DNA of 20,325 nucleotides from an uncultured Nitrososphaera sp. (GCF_946478925.1 NZ_CAMLDP010000028.1:1-20325), one strand, 5' to 3'. Counted from the stretch's first letter, positions 13,571 through 20,325 are shown. Program-made: numbers and translations. The notes: a model not told the origin generated them from the letters alone.

Positions 13571-13611
13571 GTTCAGAACGCGTTCCAAGGGGCTGTTCTG
13601 CGTTCCAGAAC
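13571..13611. promoter_or_regulatory. cluster of GTTC/GAAC half-sites
   Basis: Six GTTC or GAAC tetramers fall in 41 bp, at 13571, 13576, 13582, 13595, 13602 and 13608. They include the perfect palindrome GAACGCGTTC (13576-13585) and the inverted repeat GTTCTG-5 nt-CAGAAC (13595-13611), with centres about 22 bp (two helical turns) apart. They sit between the divergent SIMPL and beta-propeller genes, beside TTTTATAG at 13617-13624, and look like a multi-site operator. Confidence 0.55.
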
Positions 13612-13802
13612 GGCTGTTTTATAGTCAGTTGACGAGCTATCTTGCAGGCCGTTTTTTTATAAATATTATATCAGAGCTTGTAAAAATTATGCACCCTAAA
13701 ATGATAATACGCTATCTGTCGAAATTGGCCGTAAAAAATGAAACGCAGACACCAAAAAGGGTGTTCTAAAGTGTAGATTAATGATGTATAGGTTGGTTAA
13801 TA

Positions 13803-16160
13803 ATGACGGTAGAGAGGTTCAGAGAACAGAAAATGGCACGTTACTCGATGTACGGGATGGCTGGGATTGGGATTGCCGCCGCTATCGGCTTTGTGCTAGT
13901 GCTGGGGTCTATAGGGAGCAGCATTATCACCCGGGGGTCCAGCCCGGCGGCCTTTACGGGCGGAAACGGCACTGCCGGCGCTCCTGCCGCCCTTGTAACG
14001 GCGTCCACCCAGAACCTTGCAAAGTTCTCCTCGATTGACGAGCTGCGGGCGTTTCTGACAAACGTCGAGGCCAGCCGCAACGCGTTTTCGACCGCCCAGA
14101 CCGGGATACCGTTTGGGTCTGCCCCTGGCGGTATTGCCTCTTATGGCCCTGCTGGAGGAGCAGCCGTTACAAGGGACGGCTCTACATCGCAGCAGCAAAT
14201 GCTTCCGCCGGCGCCGCTCTCGTCAAACGCTGAAAAAAGCACCCCTGCCGACAATGCGCAAACCGGCAGTCCGTCGTTCTCTGGCACAAACAACCAGGTG
14301 GCCGGAGTCGACGAGCCCGACTTTGTCAAAAACGACGGCAGGTATGCGTACGTCTTGTCCGGCGACAAACTCACAATATCCTCTGTCTATCCGCCAGAGA
14401 ACGCCACAATAGTAGCCAAGGTCGGCCTTGACATCAAGAGCGGTAGCCAGTACCTGCAAGAGATGTTCCTGAACAACGACACGCTTGTCGTGTTCTATAC
14501 AGAGTACGCGCAGGACTATGTCATCCCGCAGTACGAGTTTGCGCCGCAGCCCGTGTACGCACCAAAGACTCACGCCCTCCTGCTGGATATCACTGACAGG
14601 GCAAACCCCAAGACGGTCCACGACTATGTGGTGAGCGGCACGTACCACGACGCAAGGATGATAGGCGACCGCGTGTATCTCGTCACGACAAGCGACCTGT
14701 ACAGCTACCGCCAGCCGCTGGTGCCAAAGGTGGTAGAGTCGTCAAGGACGGTCGTAGAGCCTGATATCTATTACTTCAGGAACCCAGAGCCGTACTACAA
14801 CTTTAACACCGTGACTTCGATAGGTCTAGCGAGCAAGGACGACAACCTGAATTCAAAGACGTTCATGATGAACCCTGCCTCGACCCTGTACGTGTCGCAG
14901 GATAGCATCTACATCGCCTACCAGAAATACCTGCCGTACAACTATTACGAGCAGTCAAGCCGCGACAGGTTCTTTGCAGCGGTGGTTCCGCTCCTGCCGC
15001 AGGACGCGCAGGACAAGGTAAAGGCCGTGGACGCAGATGCGTCGATACCTTCATCCGACAAGTGGGACAGGATAGCGACAATCCTGCAGGACACGTACAA
15101 TGGCATGAGCGAGTCTGCCAAGTCGCAGCTGTTTGAAAAAATCCAGAAATCGCTTGCCGACTATGACTTGCAGGCGCAGAGGGACGCGACGAGAACTGTC
15201 ATACACAGGATAGCAATCGGGCCAAACGGCGAGATTGACTACAAGGCGAGAGGTGAGGTCCCAGGCAGGCTCTTGAACCAGTTCTCGATGGACGAGAGCG
15301 GCAACAGATTCAGGGTCGCGACCACTGTCGAATACTACTCGCCGTACGCGCAGGGCCTCTATAGCAATGTGTACGTGCTCGACAGGGAAGACATGCAGAC
15401 CGTGGGCAAGCTGGAGCAGATACAGCCTGGCGAGGCGATGTACTCGACCCGCTTTATCGGCGACAGGCTGTACCTCGTGACGTTCCAGAGAGTGGACCCG
15501 TTCTTTGTGATAGACCTTTCCCAGGACACGCCGGAGGTGCTCGGTGAGCTGAAACTGCCCGGCTACTCTACGTACCTGCACCCGTACGACGAGACTCACA
15601 TAATCGGCATCGGCAAGGACACCAAGGACAACGGCTACGGCGGAGTCGTGCCGACCGGGGTAAAGCTGGCACTCTTTGACGTGTCAGACGTAAAGAACCC
15701 AAGATTGGTCAACGACTATACGATACCGGGGCAGGACACCGACTCGGAAGTGCTGCAGAACCACAAGGTGCTCTTGTTCAGCAAAGAGAATCCAAACGTG
15801 CTTTCGATTCCTGTGACAAAGTACGACGCGGAAGATGCCAAGTACGCGCCTGACGGGCGCTACCTTCCTCCAAAGGTGTGGCGCGGGTTCTACGTCTTTG
15901 GCGTGAGCGCCGACGGTGGAATCGCGCTAAAGGGTACGGTGGAGCACTCTAACAACGCGACCGACTATTATTATCCCTACTACGGGATACAGGGAAGCAG
16001 CAGGTCGTTCTACATTGGAAATGTGCTGTACACCGTGTCGGCAGGCAACCTCATCAAGATGAGCGACATCAATACGCTCAAGGACCTCGGGCAGCTGCAG
16101 ATAGGAAGCACGGGCGACGTGATAAAGTACCCAGTGCCCCTCGACGCGCCGCCAAAATAA
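13803..16160 (+). CDS. membrane-anchored secreted beta-propeller-domain protein
   Basis: 785 residues. A short cytosolic N-terminus is followed by a membrane helix at about 17-43 (MAGIGIAAAIGFVLVLGSI), a Ser/Ala/Gly/Pro-rich linker to about 160, and a large extracellular domain opening TNNQVAGVDEPDFVKNDGRY, the hallmark of archaeal and bacterial secreted proteins with a C-terminal beta-propeller distantly related to WD40 repeats. Propeller blades appear as repeated strand patterns such as GDRVYLVTTSDLYSY, GDRLYLVTFQRVDPF and GNVLYTVSAGNLIKM. Between blades is a helical, charged insertion (about 395-460). In-frame ATG codons at 13803 and 13833 are both possible; a weak TATA (GATTAAT, about 13776) favours 13803. 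Possibly a cell-surface interaction or scaffold protein; no enzyme motif seen. It is divergent from the SIMPL gene. Confidence 0.85.
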   Translation: MTVERFREQKMARYSMYGMAGIGIAAAIGFVLVLGSIGSSIITRGSSPAAFTGGNGTAGAPAALVTASTQNLAKFSSIDELRAFLTNVEASRNAFSTAQTGIPFGSAPGGIASYGPAGGAAVTRDGSTSQQQMLPPAPLSSNAEKSTPADNAQTGSPSFSGTNNQVAGVDEPDFVKNDGRYAYVLSGDKLTISSVYPPENATIVAKVGLDIKSGSQYLQEMFLNNDTLVVFYTEYAQDYVIPQYEFAPQPVYAPKTHALLLDITDRANPKTVHDYVVSGTYHDARMIGDRVYLVTTSDLYSYRQPLVPKVVESSRTVVEPDIYYFRNPEPYYNFNTVTSIGLASKDDNLNSKTFMMNPASTLYVSQDSIYIAYQKYLPYNYYEQSSRDRFFAAVVPLLPQDAQDKVKAVDADASIPSSDKWDRIATILQDTYNGMSESAKSQLFEKIQKSLADYDLQAQRDATRTVIHRIAIGPNGEIDYKARGEVPGRLLNQFSMDESGNRFRVATTVEYYSPYAQGLYSNVYVLDREDMQTVGKLEQIQPGEAMYSTRFIGDRLYLVTFQRVDPFFVIDLSQDTPEVLGELKLPGYSTYLHPYDETHIIGIGKDTKDNGYGGVVPTGVKLALFDVSDVKNPRLVNDYTIPGQDTDSEVLQNHKVLLFSKENPNVLSIPVTKYDAEDAKYAPDGRYLPPKVWRGFYVFGVSADGGIALKGTVEHSNNATDYYYPYYGIQGSSRSFYIGNVLYTVSAGNLIKMSDINTLKDLGQLQIGSTGDVIKYPVPLDAPPK

Positions 16161-16179
16161 CGACACATAGCGCCGGCAG

Positions 16180-16195
16180 GATTTTTTCTCTCTCT
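16180..16195 (+). terminator. T-rich terminator after the beta-propeller gene
   Basis: TTTTTT at 16182-16187 followed by CTCTCTCT, about 20 bp past the stop. There is no strong hairpin, but T-tracts alone can terminate archaeal transcription. Confidence 0.35.
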
Positions 16196-16285
16196 GCAAC
16201 CCGCCGGACTTTTTATAGAATCTTGTTGCATGCAGCCGAAATTTCTTTTATACGATAAAGCCGATATACTGTACGGTTTTTCTTC

Positions 16286-17383
16286 ATGATTCAGGAAGGC
16301 GAGCTCGTCTTCATCTATGTCTCGGATATCGGAGGCGAGGTCCAGCCCAAGGACCTCGAAGGCAGGCTGCAAGAGTACGGAAAAGCGTACCGGGAGCGGG
16401 TTACAGGCTCGTCATGGGTAGAGGAGGGAGTCAGGATTGCAGCCAAAGACGCGGTGGAGGTCTGCGGAATAAAATGCTGCGTAGAGATAAAGGTCTTTTC
16501 CGTGGGCGGAATCCTAGTCAGGATAAACGTGCCGGTAAAGAACAAGGGTTTTTCCGAGGCGCTTGAAATAATTTCAAGGGCAGAAGACGGGGTGGTGGCC
16601 GTGCGGGGCGCCTCCGTCCCGATGGCCGACTATGCAAGGGATCTTGCCCACAGGATAAAGGAGGACATCAAGCCCTTCATAACAAGCCCGTACGCCAGCG
16701 TGGACTATGAAGAGAGGTACAGGCTCATAGTGGTCAAGGAGGGCAACAGGGACCTCATAGGGAAAAGCAGAAAGGAGATTGTCGGCCTGCTGAGAAAGGA
16801 GCCTTTTGAGCGGCTCTGCATGGATGAGGTGGACGAGATAGTCGGCAACCGCTACGCGTACAGGGACAACTTTTTCATCGCGGACTTCAGGGGGGCGTTT
16901 GGCTTTGTAAAGAACATGGAGGCTTTTCCGGTGTCAAGGGCGGTAGAGCTGTACCTGCTCCAAAAGCTCCAGCTGCGAGTCTATGACTCACTCCTTGATG
17001 ACATGCTGGGCAAGTCCTACGACATCCTCGCAAGAGCCGAGTCCAAGGCCGACCGGGAGCTTGGAGAAAAGATAAACGAGATCCACCTCCTGAGGCTGGA
17101 GCTACTAGAGATAGTCTCGGCCATGAAGGTCGCCCGGGGAAGTCCGAGGGCTAGGATATTCTCCTCCCTGTGCCAGACTCTGGGCGAGGTGTTTGAACTG
17201 CAGGACTTGGTAGATTCTGTGACGAGGAAACTTGACAGGTTGGGTGAAATCTACACGATGGTCTACGACTCGCTGCAGAATACCCGGTTCATAAAGATGG
17301 ACAGGACGATGCTGATGCTGGAGGCGATAATCGTCGTCCTGATAGCAATCGAAATAGTGCTCGTGCTGTCCGGCAAATTCTAG
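16286..17383 (+). CDS. DUF155/RMND1-like protein with C-terminal membrane anchor
   Basis: 365 residues with an architecture like the Rmd1/Sif2/RMND1 (DUF155) family: a globular N-terminal part (about 1-220), a long helical coiled-coil part (about 225-335, including LHLLRLELLEI-type segments and LDRLGEIYTMVYDSLQ), and one membrane helix at the very end (LEAIIVVLIAIEIVLVL, about 345-361), leaving the bulk in the cytosol. The end of the helical hairpin followed directly by LEAIIVVLI is the feature that most suggests this family, whose eukaryotic members tether complexes to mitochondrial or Golgi membranes. The match is by pattern, not by a search, and the N-terminal half is divergent. TATA-like TTTTATAC (16247-16254) lies about 35 bp before the ATG. 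Confidence 0.55.
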   Translation: MIQEGELVFIYVSDIGGEVQPKDLEGRLQEYGKAYRERVTGSSWVEEGVRIAAKDAVEVCGIKCCVEIKVFSVGGILVRINVPVKNKGFSEALEIISRAEDGVVAVRGASVPMADYARDLAHRIKEDIKPFITSPYASVDYEERYRLIVVKEGNRDLIGKSRKEIVGLLRKEPFERLCMDEVDEIVGNRYAYRDNFFIADFRGAFGFVKNMEAFPVSRAVELYLLQKLQLRVYDSLLDDMLGKSYDILARAESKADRELGEKINEIHLLRLELLEIVSAMKVARGSPRARIFSSLCQTLGEVFELQDLVDSVTRKLDRLGEIYTMVYDSLQNTRFIKMDRTMLMLEAIIVVLIAIEIVLVLSGKF

Positions 17384-17403
17384 AGTTTTTTTGCAGTAAA
17401 TGA

Positions 17404-17412
17404 TTTTAGATA
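17404..17412 (+). promoter_or_regulatory. TATA box of the basic coiled-coil gene
   Basis: TTTTAGATA is centred 28 bp before the ATG at 17436, supporting that leaderless start over the ATG at 17400. Confidence 0.45.
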
Positions 17413-17435
17413 GCGCCTTCTACCACAGCCCGTAT

Positions 17436-17861
17436 ATGTCTACAGAAGGGGACACCGAAATGCCGCCGGCCATGACCGCAACAGAAGCTACCAGCAGCGC
17501 AGAGCAAGTGATCGAAACACAGCAGCAACCGTCATCATCGTCCACGATGCCCCTGCCAGAGCGCACCGTGACCAACGAGGAAGTCATGATAGCCCAGGCT
17601 CTTTCGAGGATAAAAAAGAACGCCAAGGTCCTTGAAAAGACCAACAAGATGCTCGGCCAGGTGCTCGACTCGCTCAAGAGGGCAGAAAAAGAGAGCGCAG
17701 GCCACGCAAGACAGGTAGCGGCGCAGAACAAAAAACTCGCGTCACAGATAACGCAGCTGCAAAAGCGCGTCGCCAAGATCAAGAGTGCTCCTGCGCCAAG
17801 GCCAACAGCTGCCAAGAAGCAAAAGAAGAAAAAGGCAAAGGCTAGGCCAAAAAGGCGCTAG
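17436..17861 (+). CDS. coiled-coil protein with Lys/Arg-rich C-terminal tail
   Basis: 141 residues from MSTEGDTEMPPAM. The first 45 residues are low-complexity (Thr, Ser, Gln, Pro). The middle, from NEEVMIAQALSRIKKNAKVL to KLASQITQLQKRVAKIK, is a continuous coiled coil. The last 30 residues are extremely basic and disordered (PTAAKKQKKKKAKARPKRR). The tail suggests nucleic-acid or ribosome binding, perhaps a chromatin-associated protein with a histone-like tail, but there is no direct evidence for a function. An alternative ATG at 17400 would add MILDSAFYHSPY. The gene starts 52 bp after the DUF155-like gene and has its own TATA box, so it can be transcribed alone. Confidence 0.65.
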   Translation: MSTEGDTEMPPAMTATEATSSAEQVIETQQQPSSSSTMPLPERTVTNEEVMIAQALSRIKKNAKVLEKTNKMLGQVLDSLKRAEKESAGHARQVAAQNKKLASQITQLQKRVAKIKSAPAPRPTAAKKQKKKKAKARPKRR

Positions 17862-17910
17862 GTGAGCCAGGCAGCCGCAGGGCCGCGGGTCTCGGAATAC
17901 TCTATCTCTC

Positions 17911-17920
17911 TATCTTTTTT
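17911..17920 (+). terminator. T-tract after the coiled-coil gene
   Basis: TATCTTTTTT about 50 bp past the stop, in the gap between convergent genes. It has no clear hairpin. Confidence 0.3.
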
Positions 17921-17923
17921 CTT

Positions 17924-17959
17924 CAAAAAATAAAAAAAGGAAAAAAGGGCGCCAGCCCT
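17924..17959 (-). terminator. hairpin terminator of the cupredoxin gene
   Basis: On the minus strand AGGGC pairs with GCCCT around TGGC (plus positions 17946-17959), followed by T-rich runs back to 17924. It begins 6 bp past the stop codon of the cupredoxin gene. Confidence 0.7.
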
Positions 17960-17964
17960 GCTAC

Positions 17965-18642
17965 TTACTTTACTTCTACTTCGCCTGTCATCCACGGGTG
18001 GATTACACAGACGTAGTCGTATGTCCCCGCCTTTTCGAACTTGACAGTAAAGGTGTCAATCGGCGGCAGACCCTGTGGCGTCATCCCCTTTGGCCAGATA
18101 AAGCCCGAGTTGATGTACTGCTCTGTGCCGGCCATCGTGTAGTTACCGTTTGGCGGCAGCTTCATCACGTTGCCGTCGGACGCAATCGTGACGGGCAGGA
18201 ATGCCCTTGCATTTGCTCCTACTACTACGGTGGCGCCTCCCGGCCCTGCCATGGTTATCGCCTCAGAGTTCGGCGCAAGCGGCGTGATGCCTGTCGAGTT
18301 GTTCACTACAAACGGCGCCATAAAGTCTGTCATCTGCGTCTGGTTCAGGACAAACGTCACTGTGTGTGGCTCGCCAACTCTGGTCGGGTTGAACCACATG
18401 ACGCTTTCACCCACCTTTATCGTGGCCTTTTGCGGTAGGAACTTTGTCAGGGGCGCATTTGGTCCCCCTCCTCCTGCCATCACCTTGAACACGCCGTCCT
18501 TGTAGTCTTTGAACTTCAAGCCCAGTCCTAGCGACTGTGCAACACTCTGGTTGTCGTTTGCCGCCATCGAGGCCGTCACGGTGCTAACTGCAAGCACCGC
18601 GCTGGCAGCTATGGCAAGCGCAATAATGAGGTACCTGTTCAT
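17965..18642 (-). CDS. exported type 1 copper protein (plastocyanin-like cupredoxin)
   Basis: 225 residues. Signal peptide 1-28 (MNRYLIIALAIAASAVLAVS, then ASMAAND). The copper ligands can be read: His93 (EPHTVTF), Cys212, His215 and Met218 in YVCVIHPWMTGEVEV, the classical C-x2-H-x2-M end of a blue-copper fold. A beta-rich region of about 110 residues between the first ligand and the last three is longer than in plant plastocyanin. It is expected outside the membrane as a one-electron carrier; thaumarchaeal ammonia oxidisers use many such proteins in place of cytochromes, which is established for the group, while the partner of this one is unknown. TATA-like CTTTTAGA (minus strand) is centred 28 bp before the ATG (leaderless), with a palindrome just upstream at 18678-18692. 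Confidence 0.9.
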   Translation of the reverse strand: MNRYLIIALAIAASAVLAVSTVTASMAANDNQSVAQSLGLGLKFKDYKDGVFKVMAGGGGPNAPLTKFLPQKATIKVGESVMWFNPTRVGEPHTVTFVLNQTQMTDFMAPFVVNNSTGITPLAPNSEAITMAGPGGATVVVGANARAFLPVTIASDGNVMKLPPNGNYTMAGTEQYINSGFIWPKGMTPQGLPPIDTFTVKFEKAGTYDYVCVIHPWMTGEVEVK

Positions 18643-18677
18643 TAGGCCATCTCAGAGGCAGGATGTCTAAAAGGATA

Positions 18678-18692
18678 CCGCTTTGAAAGCGG
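18678..18692. promoter_or_regulatory. palindrome between the cupredoxin promoter and the zinc-ribbon gene
   Basis: CCGCTTT-G-AAAGCGG (7-bp arms, one-base spacer) lies next to the upstream side of the cupredoxin TATA element; a third CCGCTTT occurs at 18704-18710 in the end of the zinc-ribbon gene. It may be an operator of the copper-protein gene, or, as an RNA hairpin followed by CCTTTT, a terminator of the zinc-ribbon gene. Confidence 0.45.
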
Positions 18693-18700
18693 CTATACTG

Positions 18701-18877
18701 CTACCGCTTTAGGCTGGCGTTCTTTATCTCGCTTAGAAAGCCGAGGAAGGTTATCTGGTGCTCCTTGCTGCATTTTGAGCACACGAGCGTGCCCGCCTGC
18801 GCGTTCTGGCCGCCGACGACGCGGTCGGTGTACTCTATGAACTTGCCGCAGTCGCACTTGATCTTTTTGATTGCCAC
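18701..18877 (-). CDS. 58-residue zinc-ribbon protein
   Basis: The minus-strand frame from GTG 18877 to TAG 18701-18703 starts MAIKKIKCDCGKFIEYTDRV and has Cys8, Cys10, Cys33 and Cys36 (C-x-C and C-x2-C), a zinc-ribbon arrangement, ending ITFLGFLSEIKNASLKR. TATTATA at 18901-18907 is centred exactly 27 bp before the GTG, strongly supporting a leaderless start. It is co-directional with the cupredoxin gene 58 bp downstream. Function unknown; small ribbons like this may act in transcription or as adaptor proteins. Confidence 0.7.
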   Translation of the reverse strand: MAIKKIKCDCGKFIEYTDRVVGGQNAQAGTLVCSKCSKEHQITFLGFLSEIKNASLKR

Positions 18878-18900
18878 GGAAACGCTGTTGTCGGCGCCGG

Positions 18901-18907
18901 TATTATA
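18901..18907 (-). promoter_or_regulatory. TATA box of the zinc-ribbon gene
   Basis: TATTATA (TATAATA on the minus strand) centred 27 bp before the GTG at 18877. Confidence 0.6.
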
Positions 18908-19071
18908 CTATTTTGCGCATTAGGCATCTGACGAATAATAGTGCATGAGATACAAGGTTTCCTGCAAAATCCACAGATATACTTATGATTCTACAATTTT
19001 ACTTGCAAATACACAACAGCTCACACTTGGTCTGATATAATCTGCCGGCATACCATTTTCAACGGGTAATA

Positions 19072-19260
19072 ATGTACAACAAGCAATCATGCCGCGAGTG
19101 CGGCGCTTATTTGATTCCTCATTCGTTCTGCATGGGATGCCGCGAGCACGTTAGCTGGGAATGCGGCCAGTGCGGCAAAATCGACGACTATACCCACGTA
19201 CACAACTATTGCCGGGCAGTGTTCAAGCGCGAGATAGTAGTCGAGACGGTGCGGGGCTAA
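19072..19260 (+). CDS. 62-residue cysteine/histidine-rich zinc protein
   Basis: Contains four paired-cysteine elements: Cys7/Cys10, Cys20/Cys23 (FCMGCREH), Cys31/Cys34 (WECGQCGK) and Cys47 with His42 and His44 (HVHNYC). This gives enough ligands for two zinc sites, like a pair of crossed ribbons. It starts MYNKQSCRECGAYLIPHSFC at the ATG at 19072; TATA-like ATATAAT (19034-19041) lies about 34 bp upstream. Its stop overlaps the convergent neighbour's stop by 3 bp (19257-19260). No defined function; the arrangement resembles small RNA- or protein-binding zinc proteins. Confidence 0.7.
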   Translation: MYNKQSCRECGAYLIPHSFCMGCREHVSWECGQCGKIDDYTHVHNYCRAVFKREIVVETVRG

Positions 19261-19589
19261 TCAGCGGTCTTCATGCGCTTGTCGTACGCCTCTATTATGC
19301 GCACCAGCGCGTTGTCCTCTTCTTTTACCGCGGAAAGGAACTCTTCGTAATAGCCCCACTTTTTCACCTGCCCTACAGTCCTTGCAAAGTCCGAGTTGTG
19401 CTCCTTTTCCATCTCGACGACTTTTTTTTCGAGCAATGGGTCGCCTGCCGACCTTACCAGCACCTGCTGGATGAGCAAACGGTTATACCTGCTTGAAGCA
19501 AAGTACCTGCGGTAGAGGTTCATCCTGTCCTCCTTGGCATTCGCGTTTTTGAGCTCCTGGAGCCGCAGCTGGAATAATGCTATGGTCAC
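19257..19589 (-). CDS. small helical protein of unknown function
   Basis: 110 residues when started at GTG 19589 (TIALFQLRLQELKNANAKED), chosen because ATAAAAA at 19613-19619 is centred 27 bp upstream; the longer ATG start at 19655 would lie upstream of this promoter. The protein is predicted to be mostly alpha-helical and charged (MNLYRRYFASSRYNRLLIQQ, then KKVVEMEKEHNSDFARTVGQ and VRIIEAYDKRM). No motif I recognise. It is convergent with the Cys/His-rich gene and divergent from the TRAM gene. Confidence 0.6.
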   Translation of the reverse strand: MTIALFQLRLQELKNANAKEDRMNLYRRYFASSRYNRLLIQQVLVRSAGDPLLEKKVVEMEKEHNSDFARTVGQVKKWGYYEEFLSAVKEEDNALVRIIEAYDKRMKTAD

Positions 19590-19612
19590 GTGGTGAAAAT
19601 TTGCGGCGTGGG

Positions 19613-19619
19613 ATAAAAA
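19613..19619 (-). promoter_or_regulatory. TATA box deciding a GTG start
   Basis: ATAAAAA (TTTTTAT on the minus strand) centred 27 bp before the GTG at 19589. Confidence 0.5.
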
Positions 19620-19747
19620 CAACACTCTTGGCGACGTTGAGAAGTTAAGGGACATGAACTATCATATAGTTCGAATCTTCATGAGCTTCACCGCAATCAG
19701 GTATATCCTCCGTTTATATTGCAGAGACGGATACCTTCCATTAACTA

Positions 19748-19990
19748 ATGTCATACGGTGAAAGAAGAGGCTTTGGCGGAGGAAACTTTGGTCCAAAGCC
19801 TGTAGAAACAGGTAAAGAATACGACGTACAGATTACTGAAACGAGCAGACAAGGCGACGGCATTGCCAGAGTACAGGGATTTGTTATCTTTGTGAAGAAC
19901 GGCAAAGTTGGTCAGACCAGCAAGGTGAGGGTCACCAATGTAGGCCCAAGGTTTGCAACTGCAGAATTGACTGCACCAACAACTCAGTAA
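19748..19990 (+). CDS. stand-alone TRAM-domain RNA-binding protein
   Basis: 80 residues. A Gly/Arg-rich N-terminus (MSYGERRGFGGGNFGPKPVE) leads into one TRAM domain, an OB-like RNA-binding fold: VETGKEYDVQITETSRQGDG, then IARVQGFVIFVKNGKVGQTSK and VRVTNVGPRFATAEL. Single TRAM proteins replace bacterial cold-shock proteins as RNA chaperones in several archaea, which is established for methanogens and haloarchaea; here it is inferred. TTTATAT at 19713-19719 lies about 32 bp before the ATG, and a small hairpin plus T6 follows at 20065-20080. Confidence 0.9.
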   Translation: MSYGERRGFGGGNFGPKPVETGKEYDVQITETSRQGDGIARVQGFVIFVKNGKVGQTSKVRVTNVGPRFATAELTAPTTQ

Positions 19991-20064
19991 GAAGAAATAC
20001 AAAACCCGACAAGACTGCACAAAAATAATGTGGCAACTGCCTCTCTTTTAACAGAACGGAAAGT

Positions 20065-20080
20065 ACCACGTTGGTTTTTT
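20065..20080 (+). terminator. short hairpin plus T6 after the TRAM gene
   Basis: ACCA-CGT-TGGT followed by TTTTTT, about 75 bp past the stop codon. The stem is only 4 bp. Confidence 0.45.
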
Positions 20081-20144
20081 CTTATTACTATGTTTATTAT
20101 TTCAGGTTAACACGCACACGGTTATTACAACATACACACACTAA

Positions 20145-20325
20145 CTAAGGCAGAAATGATGTGGTGAAAAAGCTGCCCGCATATACGATTGCCAAAATCT
20201 TTATCGCTTTACCCACAGACATCGCAACGGCGAATTTTCGGATGTCATACTTTTTTGTTCCTGCTACGATTGGTATGACGTCTCCCAGTACGGGAATCCA
20301 TGAACAAAAGAAGATGGCAACCCAT
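20145..20325 (-). CDS. VTT/DedA-like membrane protein, C-terminal part (partial)
   Basis: A minus-strand frame enters from the right edge and ends at TAG 20145-20147, giving the last 59 residues. It reads WVAIFFCSWIPVLGDVIPIV, then AGTKKYDIRKFAVAMSVGKA and IKILAIVYAGSFFTTSFLP. The pattern of a hydrophobic helix, proline-containing IPVLGD-IPIVAG re-entrant element, basic loop and final helix fits the SNARE-associated/VTT (DedA-like) family, which includes lipid scramblases. The N-terminal part and start lie outside the window. Confidence 0.65.
   Translation of the reverse strand, partial: WVAIFFCSWIPVLGDVIPIVAGTKKYDIRKFAVAMSVGKAIKILAIVYAGSFFTTSFLP

Overview
The window reads as chromosomal DNA of an ammonia-oxidising thaumarchaeon (Nitrososphaerota), most like the Nitrososphaera lineage. 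This rests on four things: archaeal TATA boxes centred about 27 bp before the start codons with little or no 5' leader; many very small zinc-ribbon proteins; an exported blue-copper protein; and several small membrane or secreted proteins whose sequence style I recognise from this phylum. No rRNA or tRNA gene, transposase, integrase or CRISPR array was seen.

Layout. Positions 1-3084 hold a small metabolic cluster: a class III omega-aminotransferase, a convergent acyl-CoA dehydrogenase whose stop codon overlaps it, and a divergent MaoC-like hydratase. Positions 3330-7270 look more accessory: a Ser/Asn-rich secreted protein, a ChrB C-terminal-domain protein paired with an MFS transporter, a secreted Gly-Gly-Asn repeat protein ending in Cys-Gly-Cys, and a small membrane protein broken by a one-base frameshift. 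Positions 7297-11919 hold information-processing genes. They include a DUF72 domain fused to a Y-family DNA polymerase, a cyclophilin, a TetR regulator with a palindrome upstream, RNase HI and several small zinc proteins. Positions 12445-18877 hold cell-surface and redox genes: a SIMPL protein divergent from a large membrane-anchored beta-propeller protein, a DUF155/RMND1-like membrane protein, a basic coiled-coil protein, a cupredoxin and a zinc ribbon. The end carries a Cys-rich protein, an unknown helical protein, a stand-alone TRAM protein and the C-terminus of a VTT/DedA-type membrane protein running off the edge.

How they fit together. Most genes appear to be single transcription units with their own promoter, and TATA spacing was used here to choose several start codons. 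The clearest two-gene operon is ChrB_C plus MFS. The most notable items are the DUF72-Y-polymerase fusion, the Gly-Gly-Asn repeat protein, the frameshift near 7204-7207, a cluster of GTTC/GAAC half-sites between the SIMPL and beta-propeller genes, and two zinc proteins of under 60 residues (9791-9943 and 18701-18877). Functional statements rest on reading motifs by eye; no database search was possible.
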